A DNA stretch of 64,000 nt. Source: Brevibacterium sp. UCMA 11754. GTDB taxonomy: Bacteria; Actinomycetota; Actinomycetes; Actinomycetales; Brevibacteriaceae. The notes beneath the pieces are model-generated. The model ran no database searches, was not told where the DNA came from, and worked only from the letters and a program-made list of their open reading frames with translations. Positions 52,819 to 61,814 of this stretch are shown piece after piece (the stretch's first letter is position 1; every line of letters starts with the position of its first letter). The translations under genes and the position numbers were made by a program. The stretch spans positions 92,638-156,637 of the forward strand of contig NZ_JACBOT010000034.1 in NCBI RefSeq assembly GCF_021532275.1. The letters are read 5' to 3'.

Positions 52819-53484
52819 TCAGAGAAACGGCATCGACGGATAGCGGATCGCACCGTCCGGTGATGTCACAGGGCCTGCGAGCATGCCTGCGGCGGCATCG
52901 ATGAGGAACCGCCCCACCTGCTCCCAGTCGCCTTTGTGGGTCCCCTCATTCATCTTCACCTCCTGGTCCGAACACGCACTGGTGACCATATGAGCCAGCA
53001 GATAGGCCCGGCCACGCAGGACCCCTTCGGGAATGCCTTCCATTTCGCCGTGATTGAATCTCAACCCCTCAGGCAGGGAGGACTCAGCCATCACGGACTT
53101 CATGATCTCGACAGCCGAGGGCACGATCCCCACCTGCGCGAGAAACTGTGCGCGCCAGCTGGGCCGCGGCAGATCGGCTAAAACGTCGAACAGCGGGCCC
53201 ATTCTGCTGCGGACGAAATCATGAATGCTCGGGGTCTCACCCAGACTTGCGAGGTAAGCGTCCCTGCGGAGGGACATCTCGGCGACATGACGCTCCACGA
53301 GTGCACGCAGCAGACCGTCTCGACCCCCGAAGTGGTATGCGATCGCGGAATGATTCGCCGCCCCTGCATAGTCGACGATGCGGCGGTTCGACACAGCATC
53401 GATGCCGTGGATGGCGAAGAGCTCCTCGGCGGAGTTGAGCAGCACCACACGCGCTCTGTCACTCTGGCTTCCCATAGCCCCCAT
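52819..53484 (-). CDS. TetR-family regulator divergent from the duplicated membrane protein
   Basis: The DNA-binding part is VVLLNSAEELFAIHGIDAVSNRRIVDYAGAANHSAIAYHFGGRDGLLRALVERH, with the AANHSAIAYHFG recognition-helix pattern common in TetR proteins of this subgroup. The C-terminal ligand domain is ~140 residues. The frame extends to 53592, but that part would overlap the promoter; ATG 53484 or 53475 are realistic starts. The divergent promoter region carries a near-perfect 14-base palindrome, so it likely represses both itself and the membrane protein gene. Confidence 0.85.
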   Translation of the reverse strand: MGAMGSQSDRARVVLLNSAEELFAIHGIDAVSNRRIVDYAGAANHSAIAYHFGGRDGLLRALVERHVAEMSLRRDAYLASLGETPSIHDFVRSRMGPLFDVLADLPRPSWRAQFLAQVGIVPSAVEIMKSVMAESSLPEGLRFNHGEMEGIPEGVLRGRAYLLAHMVTSACSDQEVKMNEGTHKGDWEQVGRFLIDAAAGMLAGPVTSPDGAIRYPSMPFL

Positions 53485-53587
53485 TCTTCCATTCTCAAGC
53501 CGCTCAAGATGCGGACTCCCTGCCGCGATATCAACGACCTGACCACCTCGGCGAGCATCCCCGCCACCTTGGCAAACCCATGTCGAT

Positions 53588-53617
53588 TTCACAATTATAA
53601 GTCACGTGTCTTAAAGT
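53588..53617 (+). promoter_or_regulatory. Divergent promoters with embedded TetR operator
   Basis: On the plus strand TTCACA (53588-53593) and TAAAGT (53612-53617) are 18 bases apart. On the minus strand a perfect TATAAT (53594-53599) would serve the TetR gene. Between them lies AAGTCACGTGTCTT (53599-53612), a palindrome with one mismatched pair, so a bound repressor would block both promoters. Confidence 0.6.
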
Positions 53618-53677
53618 GGTCGAGTTCAAGGTGGTCAACAGTGATCACTCGACTTCCGATCCATCAGGAGGACGACA

Positions 53678-56134
53678 GTGGGCACACCACCACCGCCGCT
53701 CACCCGCCGCGAGGCCCGTGGGCATGACTCACACGACAACAGTCAAGACCACGACTATGACCAGGACCTGGCTCCGGAGTCGACGGGCGAGCAGCACACC
53801 ACCGAGGCAGAGGCTGCAGCCGCGAAGCGGGCCAAGGCAGAACTGATCGGCCGGACGGCAGCGATCTTCATCATGCCGCTCATCATGGTGGGCATGATGA
53901 TCACGGGATACCTCGGCACCATGCACTCTCCCTCAGCCAATGACATGCCCGTCGTCGTGGCCGGTTCTGACTCGAAGGCCGCGGTCATGAAGTTTGCGCT
54001 CGACGGTTCCGAACCGGATGCCCTCGACGTCGACACCGTCGATGACGCTCACACCGCACGTGAGATGGTCTACGATCGCGAAGCCTCGGCGGCGGTCGTC
54101 ATCAAGGGCGACAAAGCCACGCTCTACACCGCGGGTGGCGCAGGAATCCAACAGCAGACGACGGTCACCGGCCTCGTCATGCCCGCTCTGCAGGAGGAGG
54201 GACTCGACGTCGACACCGAGGACATTGCATCGCTGCCGGACGACGATCCTTCCGGACTCGGAGCGATGTTCCTCATGACAGCCATCGTCATGGCCGGATA
54301 CCTGCCCTTCAGCGTGCTGCGCTCGAACTCCCCCGAACTGCTGAAGTTCAAACGCATCGTCCCCATCCTCGGAGCCTGGGCCGCGGTGATCGCCGGGCTG
54401 GTCTGGACGGTCGCCTGCCCGATCCTCGACATCGTCGATGTCAAGGACACGGTCGCCGTTCTCGGCGTCGCCTGGCTGGGTGTGTTCGCGATCTCCTGCG
54501 TGCAGCTGTTCATCACCCGAATTGTCGGTGCTTTGGGAGTGATCGTCGGCATCTTCTTCCTCATGGTCCTCGGCATGCCGTCGTCGAACCTGTCGTACCC
54601 CGTGTACACGATGCCGGCCTTCTACCGCTTCACGCACGAAATTCTGCCGATGCCCGCGATCGGTGAAGCGCTGCGCTCCGTGCTGTATTTCGATGGCGCG
54701 GGCGTCACCGAGCACCTCCTCGTGCTGGCCATCGGCGCCGTCGTCGGTCTGCTGCTGACGAAGGCCTACGACTTCATCTCCCACCGGCGCAATCCCGATC
54801 CGAAACCACTCGACGTCAACATCCCGTCGCTGCACGGCGGCCGGCGCCCGGATTCGAAGGTGTGGCGCTACATCTCACTCATCGTCTTCCCCTTGGCGAT
54901 GGTCACGATGATGCTCACCTTCATGCTCGGTGCGATGGGCTCCCCCACGCCCAAGGACATGCCCGTGACCGTGGTCGGCTCCTCGACCGAGCAGGCGAAG
55001 GACACGATCGCCGACCTCGAGAAGTCAATGGGCAAGGACATGTTCGACTTCACGGCCACGACGGACAAAGAAGAGGCACGTGCCCAGGTCGAGGATCGGG
55101 ACGAGGTCGCAGCACTCGTGCTGCCGACTCAGAAGAGTGCCGAGTTCGGTCTCATTGCGAACGAAGCCGGGAACAACAGTGCCTACCAGGTCGTCAACCG
55201 GATCTTCGATCAGGTCGCCTCCCAGCAGGACATGGAGCTCAACGTCGACAACGTCAATGCGCTGCCGGACCGGGACAAGAACGGCGTAGTCGTCATGTAC
55301 GTGGCCATGGGCTGGGTCCTCGCCGGATTCATGGTGGTCATCGTCGGTGCGAACGCCAACCCGTGGAGCCGTCCGCTGAAGCGGATGATCCCCCTGACCG
55401 CTGTGTACGCACCGTTCATGTCACTGGTCGTCACCCTCATCGCCGGCCCGATCACCGGAGCCGTCGACGGTCATTTCGCTCAGCTGTGGGGAGCCGGAAT
55501 CATCGCGATCTTCTGCATCGCCATGTTCGCCATGGTTTTCGAGAGACTCATCGGCATGCTCGCGATCATTCCTGTCATCGGCACTCTGATGTTCGCCGGG
55601 ATGCCGGCCTCGAACGGGGCGATCTCCGAGTACATGATCCCGTCGTTCTTCACCACGCTGCACGACTTCCTGCCGATGGCGGCAGCGGTGGAGACCATCC
55701 GTTCGATCATCTACTTCGACAGTGATGTCGTCACCGAGCATATGCAGGTCCTCGGGCTCTGGGGCCTCGTGTCCCTGGCACTGGTGTTCCTCATCGACAG
55801 CATCAAACCACCGCGGACAGAACATGACTTCGGCAATCTCCACCTTGAGCAGGAGAGGGAGCGGAACAAGCAGGCCCGTAAGCAGGCGAAGGCCCTCGAA
55901 GGCTCAAACTCCACTGCGACCGTGCGCTCGACGATCGTCGACGACGACCGGTTCGAGTCTGCGAACCATGCAGAGTCGACGGACCAGAGTGCCTACACGG
56001 CCGCGCCCACTGCAGGCGACGGGCTGAAGCATCGATCCGCCGAGGTGGGGGTTGAGTCTCCCTATGATGGCAGTCGATACCCCACGGATCCCGAATCCGT
56101 GGATCAGCAGGAGCGGATCCCCTCCACCGTGTGA
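53678..56134 (+). CDS. Internally duplicated YhgE/ABC-2-like membrane protein
   Basis: The 818-residue protein consists of two homologous halves (~60-385 and ~395-715). Each has one membrane helix, a ~110-residue extracytoplasmic domain opening with a KDMPV/NDMPV motif (SANDMPVVVAGS near 85, TPKDMPVTVVGS near 423), then about five helices. Paired motifs recur: LGMPSSN/AGMPASN, and LPMPAIGEALRSVLYFD/LPMAAAVETIRSIIYFD followed by VTEH. The topology resembles ABC-2 permeases and YhgE/Pip proteins but no ATPase is adjacent. A hydrophilic N-terminus and a ~100-residue charged C-tail flank the repeat. The GTG start has AGGAGG six bases upstream. The divergent TetR gene suggests inducible export. 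Confidence 0.75.
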   Translation: MGTPPPPLTRREARGHDSHDNSQDHDYDQDLAPESTGEQHTTEAEAAAAKRAKAELIGRTAAIFIMPLIMVGMMITGYLGTMHSPSANDMPVVVAGSDSKAAVMKFALDGSEPDALDVDTVDDAHTAREMVYDREASAAVVIKGDKATLYTAGGAGIQQQTTVTGLVMPALQEEGLDVDTEDIASLPDDDPSGLGAMFLMTAIVMAGYLPFSVLRSNSPELLKFKRIVPILGAWAAVIAGLVWTVACPILDIVDVKDTVAVLGVAWLGVFAISCVQLFITRIVGALGVIVGIFFLMVLGMPSSNLSYPVYTMPAFYRFTHEILPMPAIGEALRSVLYFDGAGVTEHLLVLAIGAVVGLLLTKAYDFISHRRNPDPKPLDVNIPSLHGGRRPDSKVWRYISLIVFPLAMVTMMLTFMLGAMGSPTPKDMPVTVVGSSTEQAKDTIADLEKSMGKDMFDFTATTDKEEARAQVEDRDEVAALVLPTQKSAEFGLIANEAGNNSAYQVVNRIFDQVASQQDMELNVDNVNALPDRDKNGVVVMYVAMGWVLAGFMVVIVGANANPWSRPLKRMIPLTAVYAPFMSLVVTLIAGPITGAVDGHFAQLWGAGIIAIFCIAMFAMVFERLIGMLAIIPVIGTLMFAGMPASNGAISEYMIPSFFTTLHDFLPMAAAVETIRSIIYFDSDVVTEHMQVLGLWGLVSLALVFLIDSIKPPRTEHDFGNLHLEQERERNKQARKQAKALEGSNSTATVRSTIVDDDRFESANHAESTDQSAYTAAPTAGDGLKHRSAEVGVESPYDGSRYPTDPESVDQQERIPSTV

Positions 56135-56266
56135 TCAGCTGGCCGCATCTGATGCGGCTGCCTGAAGTCAGGCCCTTACTGCGAGGAGTGCACCTGCCGG
56201 TCAGATGAGTCTCTGATGTGACGTGATCTTCAGCGTGGAAAGCTTTGGGTCTACAGTCAGATAACT

Positions 56267-57004
56267 ATGGGTTCACATATCGATTTCTTCGGTCCGACTG
56301 GCCTCATCGAGGCCGAGCTGCTCCTGGCCAGCTTCGTCCTGTGCTCGCTGATCGGCTTCGAACGGCAGTTCCGGCAGAAGAGCGCAGGCTATCGCACGCA
56401 CGTTCTTGTGGGTATCGGCACATGTGCATTCACATTGGTCTCCGCCTACGGGTTCGCCGGTGTGCTCGGGGACGACGCTCGTCTGGATCCGTCGCGGATC
56501 GCCGCACAGATCGTCTCGGGTGTGGGCTTCCTGGGCGCGGGCGTGATCTTCAAGGGCCGAAACATGGTGCGTGGCCTCACGACTGCCGCCACCGTGTGGG
56601 TGACGGCGGCCGTGGGCATGGCCTGCGGAGCAGGGATGCTGTCACTGGCCATCATGCTCACAGCACTGCACCTTCTCACGCTGTTCGTCGTCGCGCCCCT
56701 CATCCGTCGGATCCCCGACAGCGACCACCGAAAACTGCTGCGCATCGCGTATGAGGACGGCTCGGGAATCCTCCGTGACATACTCGCCGTGGCAGGCGAC
56801 ATGGGTTACTCGAACACCATCCTCGATTCCAAACGCTTCGAGACCGAGAACGGCGTGCGGATGGTCCAGATCGACGTGAAGTTCGAGGGGAGACCGCCCC
56901 TGCACATGCTCATCCCTGCACTGTTGGATCTCTCCGGCGTGAACAAGGTGAGCATGCGCGAGGACCAGGTCCACTCGGTCGACGACGACGGTGACTCCGT
57001 GTGA
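56267..57004 (+). CDS. mgtC: MgtC/SapB-family inner membrane protein
   Basis: The N-terminal ~140 residues hold four to five helices with the family motifs LIGFERQFRQKSAGYRTH, VGIGTCAFTLVSAYG, QIVSGVGFLGAGVIFKGRN and VRGLTTAATVWVTAAVGMACG. The C-terminal ~90 residues form a soluble ACT-like domain. MgtC proteins affect magnesium starvation survival and ATP synthase activity in pathogens, and SapB-like ones in soil bacteria are less understood. TACAGT near 56251 may be a -10 element. No Mg-sensing leader was recognised. Confidence 0.9.
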   Translation: MGSHIDFFGPTGLIEAELLLASFVLCSLIGFERQFRQKSAGYRTHVLVGIGTCAFTLVSAYGFAGVLGDDARLDPSRIAAQIVSGVGFLGAGVIFKGRNMVRGLTTAATVWVTAAVGMACGAGMLSLAIMLTALHLLTLFVVAPLIRRIPDSDHRKLLRIAYEDGSGILRDILAVAGDMGYSNTILDSKRFETENGVRMVQIDVKFEGRPPLHMLIPALLDLSGVNKVSMREDQVHSVDDDGDSV

Positions 57005-57035
57005 CTCACCGCTCTCCCCGCACCACACATGCCTT

Positions 57036-58226
57036 TCAGTCTCGTAGCGTGCGCTTCCATGCCAGGGTGGCGAGGGCTGCGGCCTGATCCGGCAGATGGG
57101 CGTCATCGAAGAGCACCTGTGGCGAATGGTTCCAAGCTGCAGTCTCCAGGTCGATATCCTGCGGAGACACGAGGAAGAACAGAAACGCGCCCGGAACTTC
57201 GTTGAGCACGTAGGAGAAGTCCTCGGACCCCATGAGCGGAGTCGGCGCCTCGACGTACCGGTCCTCGCCGAAAGCCTCGGTGATCGTGTCTGCGACGAAC
57301 GCGGCCTCGCCGTCATCGTTGACCGTGACGGGGTACTGTTCGGTCCACACCACCTCGGCGGTGCACCCGTGCGCGGCAGCGATCGACTCGGCCAGACGTG
57401 GGGCCACCTCGGCGAACTTCTTCGTCGAAGCTGCTGACAGCGTCCGCACGGAAGCGCCGATCTTCGCCGAGGGTGGGATGACGTTGACGGCCTCGCCGGC
57501 CTGCAGCTGCGTGACTTCGGCGACAACCGGATCGAAGACGCTGAACGTGCTGGTGACCATCGAGTAGAGCGCCTGGCCGAATTCGAGAGTGGGCCGGACG
57601 GGATCGATGCTGGCATGCGGCTGTGAGCTGTGGCCGCCGCGTCCGTGGAAGGTGACGTGGAGGGTGTTCGCTCCGGCCATCAGGGTGCCGGGTCTCGTGG
57701 TGAAGATTCCGTGTGCTCCAGGAGCGACATGGATGGCGTACGCCGCATCGGGGACTGCACCGATGGTGTCGAACATGCCCTCATCTATCATGTCTTTGGC
57801 ACCGCCAGGGCCCTCTTCACCGGGTTGGAACATGAAAGCCACGGTGCCGGCGAGTTCCTCCTGGTGTGCGCTGAGCAGCTTCGCGGCCCCGACCAGACCT
57901 GTCACGTGCAGATCGTGGCCGCAGGCGTGCATATTGCCGTTGGTCGAGGCGAAGTCCAGATCGTTCTCCTCCGCAACGGGCAGAGCATCCATGTCTCCGC
58001 GCAGGAGTACTGTCGGCCCGGGTCTGCCGCCTCGGAGCACAGCAACGATGGAGCTCAGCCCCTTGCCGGTTGTGATCTCCAAAGGCAGTCCCTCGAGGGC
58101 GTCGAGAATCATGCGCTGAGTCACCGGGAGCTCGAGACCCAGCTCGGGGTTGCGGTGCAGGTCGCGGCGAAGGTCAATGAGTTCGGTCGCCAGAGACTGT
58201 GCCTCGGCAGCGAAATCGTGGGTCAT
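57036..58226 (-). CDS. M20-family amidohydrolase (aminoacylase/hippurate hydrolase type)
   Basis: This binuclear metal hydrolase splits N-acyl amino acids or small amides. RRDLHRNPELGLELPVTQ, VLLRGDMDALPV, NMHACGHDLHVTGLVGAA and FMFQPGEEGPGGAKDMIDEG carry the metal ligands and catalytic Glu. FHGRGGHSSQPHASIDPV is the dimerisation-domain histidine motif, and APTPLMGSEDFSYVL the last ligand. At 396 residues it is a complete cytosolic member. The ATG follows AGGAAC. It lies 85 bases downstream of another amidohydrolase in the same direction and is probably co-transcribed. Confidence 0.9.
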   Translation of the reverse strand: MTHDFAAEAQSLATELIDLRRDLHRNPELGLELPVTQRMILDALEGLPLEITTGKGLSSIVAVLRGGRPGPTVLLRGDMDALPVAEENDLDFASTNGNMHACGHDLHVTGLVGAAKLLSAHQEELAGTVAFMFQPGEEGPGGAKDMIDEGMFDTIGAVPDAAYAIHVAPGAHGIFTTRPGTLMAGANTLHVTFHGRGGHSSQPHASIDPVRPTLEFGQALYSMVTSTFSVFDPVVAEVTQLQAGEAVNVIPPSAKIGASVRTLSAASTKKFAEVAPRLAESIAAAHGCTAEVVWTEQYPVTVNDDGEAAFVADTITEAFGEDRYVEAPTPLMGSEDFSYVLNEVPGAFLFFLVSPQDIDLETAAWNHSPQVLFDDAHLPDQAAALATLAWKRTLRD

Positions 58227-58311
58227 AGTAGTTCCTCTCTGATCGTGGATGAAGCGGTGGGTGGATTAAGCGGTGGGTGGAGTTCGGACTGTTTCGGCGG
58301 TCGACGCAATT

Positions 58312-59634
58312 TCACCCGAGCAGCGAACGGACGGGCGCGCTTGGGAACCAACTCGCGGAGTCCTTCATCAGTGCCCCGCCCTGCATGACGACTTTGACTT
58401 TCGCCGGGTCGGCCAACTGGGTGATATCGGCCAACGGGTCGAAGTCGACGATGACGAGGTCGGCCAGTTTGCCTTCCTCGAGTGTGCCCACGTCAGCAGA
58501 CAGGCGCAGCAGTTCCGCCGCGTTCTTCGTCCCCGCCACAATCGCCTGCATCGGTGTCAGGCCGAGCTCGACGGCATGCATCTCCTCGCGCAGATTGAGT
58601 CCGTGTGGGCACACACCGGCGTCGGTTCCCAGCGCAACCTTCACGCCGGCGGCCATCGCCACGGCCACGCGTTCGCGCGCGATCGCGGACCATCTGACCT
58701 TCTTCTCGTAAAGGTAGTCGGGCACGTTCTTCGGGTCCGGGATCCGCAGTGCACTGCTGAGCGTCGGGACTAGGAACGTTCCGTGTTCGAGCATGAGTTC
58801 AATGCCCTCGTCGTCGATTCCGTATCCGTGTTCGACGGAGCGGACGCCCCCGCGGATGGCCGCCTTGATGCCTTCGGCTCCCTGGGCGTGGGCCGCGACG
58901 GGCTGGCCTGCTCGTTTGGCTGTCTCTTCGACAATGAGTCGCACATGCTCTTCGGGAACGCCGATGTCATCGGGAGTGTCCGATGGGCTCGAGACGCCGC
59001 CGGTGGTGCAGACCTTGATCGCGTCCGCACCCGAGCGCACGAGGGTGCGAATGGTCCGGCGGACGTCGTCATCGGTGTCGATGATCGGGTCGACGGGCAT
59101 GGCAGGCATGGTGGACAAGCCGTTGGGCATCGTGAAGTCGGTGTGCCCGCCGGTCGGTGACAGCGGTGTGATGGCCAGGTGCATCCGGGGCCCAAGGATC
59201 AGCCCCTGCTGGATGCTGTCGCGCACGCCGCGGTCGGTTCCGCCGAGGTCACGAGCAGTGGTGACTCCGGCCATGAGGGTGGCCCGGGCGTTGACAGCGC
59301 TGCGCACGATTCTCTCCGAGGCGAAGCGGGCGAGGTTCGCCGCCTGGTTCTCGATCGAGAGTCCGAAGTGCACGTGGGAGTCGATGAAGCCGGGCATGAT
59401 CGTCTTGCCATGCAGGTCGATGACACGAGGGGCTTTGCCACCAGTGTCGTTGCGCTCCCACGCCGAGGTGGCGCCTTCGGTGCGCTCGGGCCCTGCGTAG
59501 ACGATGCGTCCGTCCTTGATCTCGATCTCAGCACTGGAGATGGGGTCACCGCCGTTGCCATCGATGAGGGTAGCTCCGCGAAGAACAGTGTGCTCGGAAT
59601 CATTGATCGTGGTGGGCAGGTAGGCGGTCGACAT
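58312..59634 (-). CDS. Amidohydrolase-superfamily enzyme (prolidase/imidazolonepropionase-like)
   Basis: The TIM-barrel ligands are all present: FIDSHVHFG (HxH), DAIKVCTTGG (Lys), VAAHAQG, VEHGYGID and LGTDAGVCPHG (Asp). Composite beta-domain sequences at both ends (LRGATLIDGNG and LADLVIVDFDPLADI) complete the fold. The set fits Sgx9260-type prolidases and carboxypeptidases that cleave Xaa-Pro or N-acyl amino acids. In-frame starts exist at 59682, 59655 and 59634; the last begins closest to the conserved part and follows AAAGGA. It heads a two-gene unit with the M20 hydrolase, suggesting joint degradation of peptides or acylated amino acids. Confidence 0.88.
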   Translation of the reverse strand: MSTAYLPTTINDSEHTVLRGATLIDGNGGDPISSAEIEIKDGRIVYAGPERTEGATSAWERNDTGGKAPRVIDLHGKTIMPGFIDSHVHFGLSIENQAANLARFASERIVRSAVNARATLMAGVTTARDLGGTDRGVRDSIQQGLILGPRMHLAITPLSPTGGHTDFTMPNGLSTMPAMPVDPIIDTDDDVRRTIRTLVRSGADAIKVCTTGGVSSPSDTPDDIGVPEEHVRLIVEETAKRAGQPVAAHAQGAEGIKAAIRGGVRSVEHGYGIDDEGIELMLEHGTFLVPTLSSALRIPDPKNVPDYLYEKKVRWSAIARERVAVAMAAGVKVALGTDAGVCPHGLNLREEMHAVELGLTPMQAIVAGTKNAAELLRLSADVGTLEEGKLADLVIVDFDPLADITQLADPAKVKVVMQGGALMKDSASWFPSAPVRSLLG

Positions 59635-59815
59635 CAGTGGTGGTGATCCTTTCATCGGGAGATCGTGCGCTGCAGATGCCATTGTCGATCATTCCTCACA
59701 CAGCGGTGCACAGTGATCGCATCATGACCAGGAAGAGCGTGCAGGCTCCGGTGGCGATCGGCAGATCGGCCCAGTCCCGACAGAACCTCGGTCCACGCGC
59801 CCTACCGGCGCAACC

Positions 59816-60421
59816 TCAGTCCACGAGCTGAGCAAACATCGCTTCGACGGCATCCGTGATCCGCGCATGCGAAGCGTCACCGAAGATCGCGGTCTGAACG
59901 ATGGCACCCTGCATGACAGCGAGGACGGCCGGCGCGATCTGATGCGCCCTGGCCTGTGCGACGCCTTCGGCAAGCCCCGCACTCCGACGGAAGTACACAT
60001 TCAGATAGGCCTCGAATCGTCTGATGAGTTCGTGGTAGATCTCAGCGGCGATTGCGGCGAAATCGGGAGAATGCGACGCCTCTCCCCAGACCTGCAGCAG
60101 CAGCGGAGCGAAAGGGGTGTCATGGAGGATCGTATCCAGAAGCTTCGGGAAGACCTCGTGTGGAGGTGGAACCTCGTCTGCTGTTCCGAAGTCCTGCAGT
60201 TCAGCCGCGCGCTGTTCCATGATTCGCCTAGCGGCGTCGAGCGTGAGCTCCGCCTTGGACGAGTAGTAGACATAGACGGCTCCGGCGGACAGGTCCGCCT
60301 CCTTGATGATGTCGGCCATCGAAGCGCCGGCGAAGCCCTTGCGAAAGAAGCACGCAAGCGCGGCATCCTGAATCCGCGTGCGCATGGCTTCCCTGTGCTC
60401 ATCCGTGACCTTCGGCACCAA
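59816..60421 (-). CDS. TetR-family regulator divergent from the single-length membrane protein
   Basis: The helix-turn-helix is AMRTRIQDAALACFFRKGFAGASMADIIKEADLSAGAVYVYYSSKAELTLDAARRI, a classic TetR sequence. The ligand domain of ~140 residues ends in EAMFAQLVD. The start is a GTG with GGAGG four bases upstream. The divergent gene starts 86 bases away, with a perfect 16-base palindrome between them, so autoregulation and control of the membrane protein are both likely. Confidence 0.9.
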   Translation of the reverse strand: MVPKVTDEHREAMRTRIQDAALACFFRKGFAGASMADIIKEADLSAGAVYVYYSSKAELTLDAARRIMEQRAAELQDFGTADEVPPPHEVFPKLLDTILHDTPFAPLLLQVWGEASHSPDFAAIAAEIYHELIRRFEAYLNVYFRRSAGLAEGVAQARAHQIAPAVLAVMQGAIVQTAIFGDASHARITDAVEAMFAQLVD

Positions 60422-60431
60422 ACCTCCAAAA

Positions 60432-60498
60432 AAGAATGATCATTCTTGATATATCGTACTCGAAAGAGTAAAAAGAACGAGTATTCGTTTTCAAGGAT
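60432..60498 (+). promoter_or_regulatory. TetR operators and promoter of the membrane protein gene
   Basis: AAGAATGATCATTCTT (60432-60447) is a perfect 16-base palindrome. It overlaps the -35 element TTGATA (60446-60451), which is 17 bases from TAAAAA (60469-60474). A second weaker site, AACGAGTATTCGTT near 60476-60489, has a similar AAGAAyGA...TTCnTT pattern just after the -10 element. Confidence 0.7.
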
Positions 60499-60507
60499 AG
60501 GACTGGC

Positions 60508-61677
60508 ATGGCGACGAGAATCCTCAGCAGCTCGGACGGCACCGACGATGGTCACGGCAGAACGAGCACGACCGACACGAGTGCGCGCAAGCCCAGCCTC
60601 AAACAGGCACTGCTCGCCGCAATCTTCGCCGCGGCCATCGTCACAGTCATCCTGCTCGCATTCAGCTGGCCGACTGTCACGTCTGAGCCCAAAGATCTTC
60701 CGATTGCGGCCGTAGGCGATCAGGAACAGATCGATCAGATCGCGGCCGATGCCCCCGATGGGATGCTCGATCTGAGGAAGGTCGACTCCCGAGCCGAGGC
60801 GCAGCAGCTCATCCGTGAACGTGAGGTCTACGGAGCACTCCTGCTTGGCGACGACCCTGAGATCCTCACCTCGACTGCCGCTTCCCCTCCTGTTGCCCAG
60901 CAGCTGGGTGGGATCGCCGCTCAGATGCAGCAGAAGATCGACAAGCAGGCGATCTCGGGCATGCAGGACGGAATGAAGGAGATGCAGGACGCACTCGCAA
61001 CGGCCTCTCAGCCAGCCGGGTCTCAGCCCGATCCTGGTGCCCCACAGCAAAACCCAGGCAACCAGACACAGGCCCCAGACGCCTCGGCGATGGAGGTCCC
61101 TGAGGTCACGGTCACGGATGCCGTGCCGCTCAACGACGACGATTCCACCGGTGCCGGCCTTGCGATCGCCGGTCTGCCCCTGACCATCGGCGGCATCATC
61201 GGCGGCGTGCTCACCAGCATGCTCGTCCACTCTCGCCGCATGCGCGCGGTTGCGGTCGTGGCCTACGGTGCGATCGGCGGACTCGCCCTCACCCTCGTCC
61301 TGCAGACGTGGTTCGGCATCCTGCAGGGCAACTTCGGGCTCAACGTTCTGGCTGCAGGCCTTGCTGTAGCAGCGACTGCGGCACTCATCAATGGCTTCGT
61401 CTCACTGATAGGACCGGGTGGCATAGCGATCGGCGCGGTGCTCACGATGTTCATCGGCAACCCGATCGCCTCACTCCAGGCACCGAAGGAGTTCCTCGCA
61501 GGGGCCTGGGGAGACATCGGCCAGTTCCTCGTTCCCGGCGCCTCGGGAACCCTGCTGCGCAACCTGTCCTACTTCCCGGATGCACCCATGGCGATGCAAT
61601 GGTGGGCGCTCATCGGCTGGTTCGCCTTGGGCATCGCCCTCATCCTCGTCGGCCACCTCAAGGCTCATTCGAAGTAG
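60508..61677 (+). CDS. YhgE/ABC-2-like membrane protein, single-length paralogue
   Basis: The 389-residue protein has one N-terminal helix (~32-55), an extracytoplasmic domain beginning EPKDLPIAAVGD, then about five helices from residue ~215, ending in ALIGWFALGIALILVGHLKAHSK. It shares the order of motifs with each half of the duplicated protein at 53.7 kb, including FIGNPIAS near GMPSSN and LVPGASGTLLRNLSYFP near LPMPAIGEALRSVLYFD. The extracytoplasmic part contains a Met/Gln-rich helix (QMQQKIDKQAISGMQDGMKE) and a Gln/Pro linker. The divergent TetR regulator suggests an inducible export function. Confidence 0.7.
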   Translation: MATRILSSSDGTDDGHGRTSTTDTSARKPSLKQALLAAIFAAAIVTVILLAFSWPTVTSEPKDLPIAAVGDQEQIDQIAADAPDGMLDLRKVDSRAEAQQLIREREVYGALLLGDDPEILTSTAASPPVAQQLGGIAAQMQQKIDKQAISGMQDGMKEMQDALATASQPAGSQPDPGAPQQNPGNQTQAPDASAMEVPEVTVTDAVPLNDDDSTGAGLAIAGLPLTIGGIIGGVLTSMLVHSRRMRAVAVVAYGAIGGLALTLVLQTWFGILQGNFGLNVLAAGLAVAATAALINGFVSLIGPGGIAIGAVLTMFIGNPIASLQAPKEFLAGAWGDIGQFLVPGASGTLLRNLSYFPDAPMAMQWWALIGWFALGIALILVGHLKAHSK

Positions 61678-61814
61678 AGGGTTGCCGTGAGCTGACTTGT
61701 TCCTTCGCCCCACGGCAGTGGAACAGATGACGATATGGCACGCCACACCTGCCACCGGTTACCTGGCCCCACCTGCACTCGGCGACTATCCTCGGGTGCA
61801 GGGGGTACACACCG

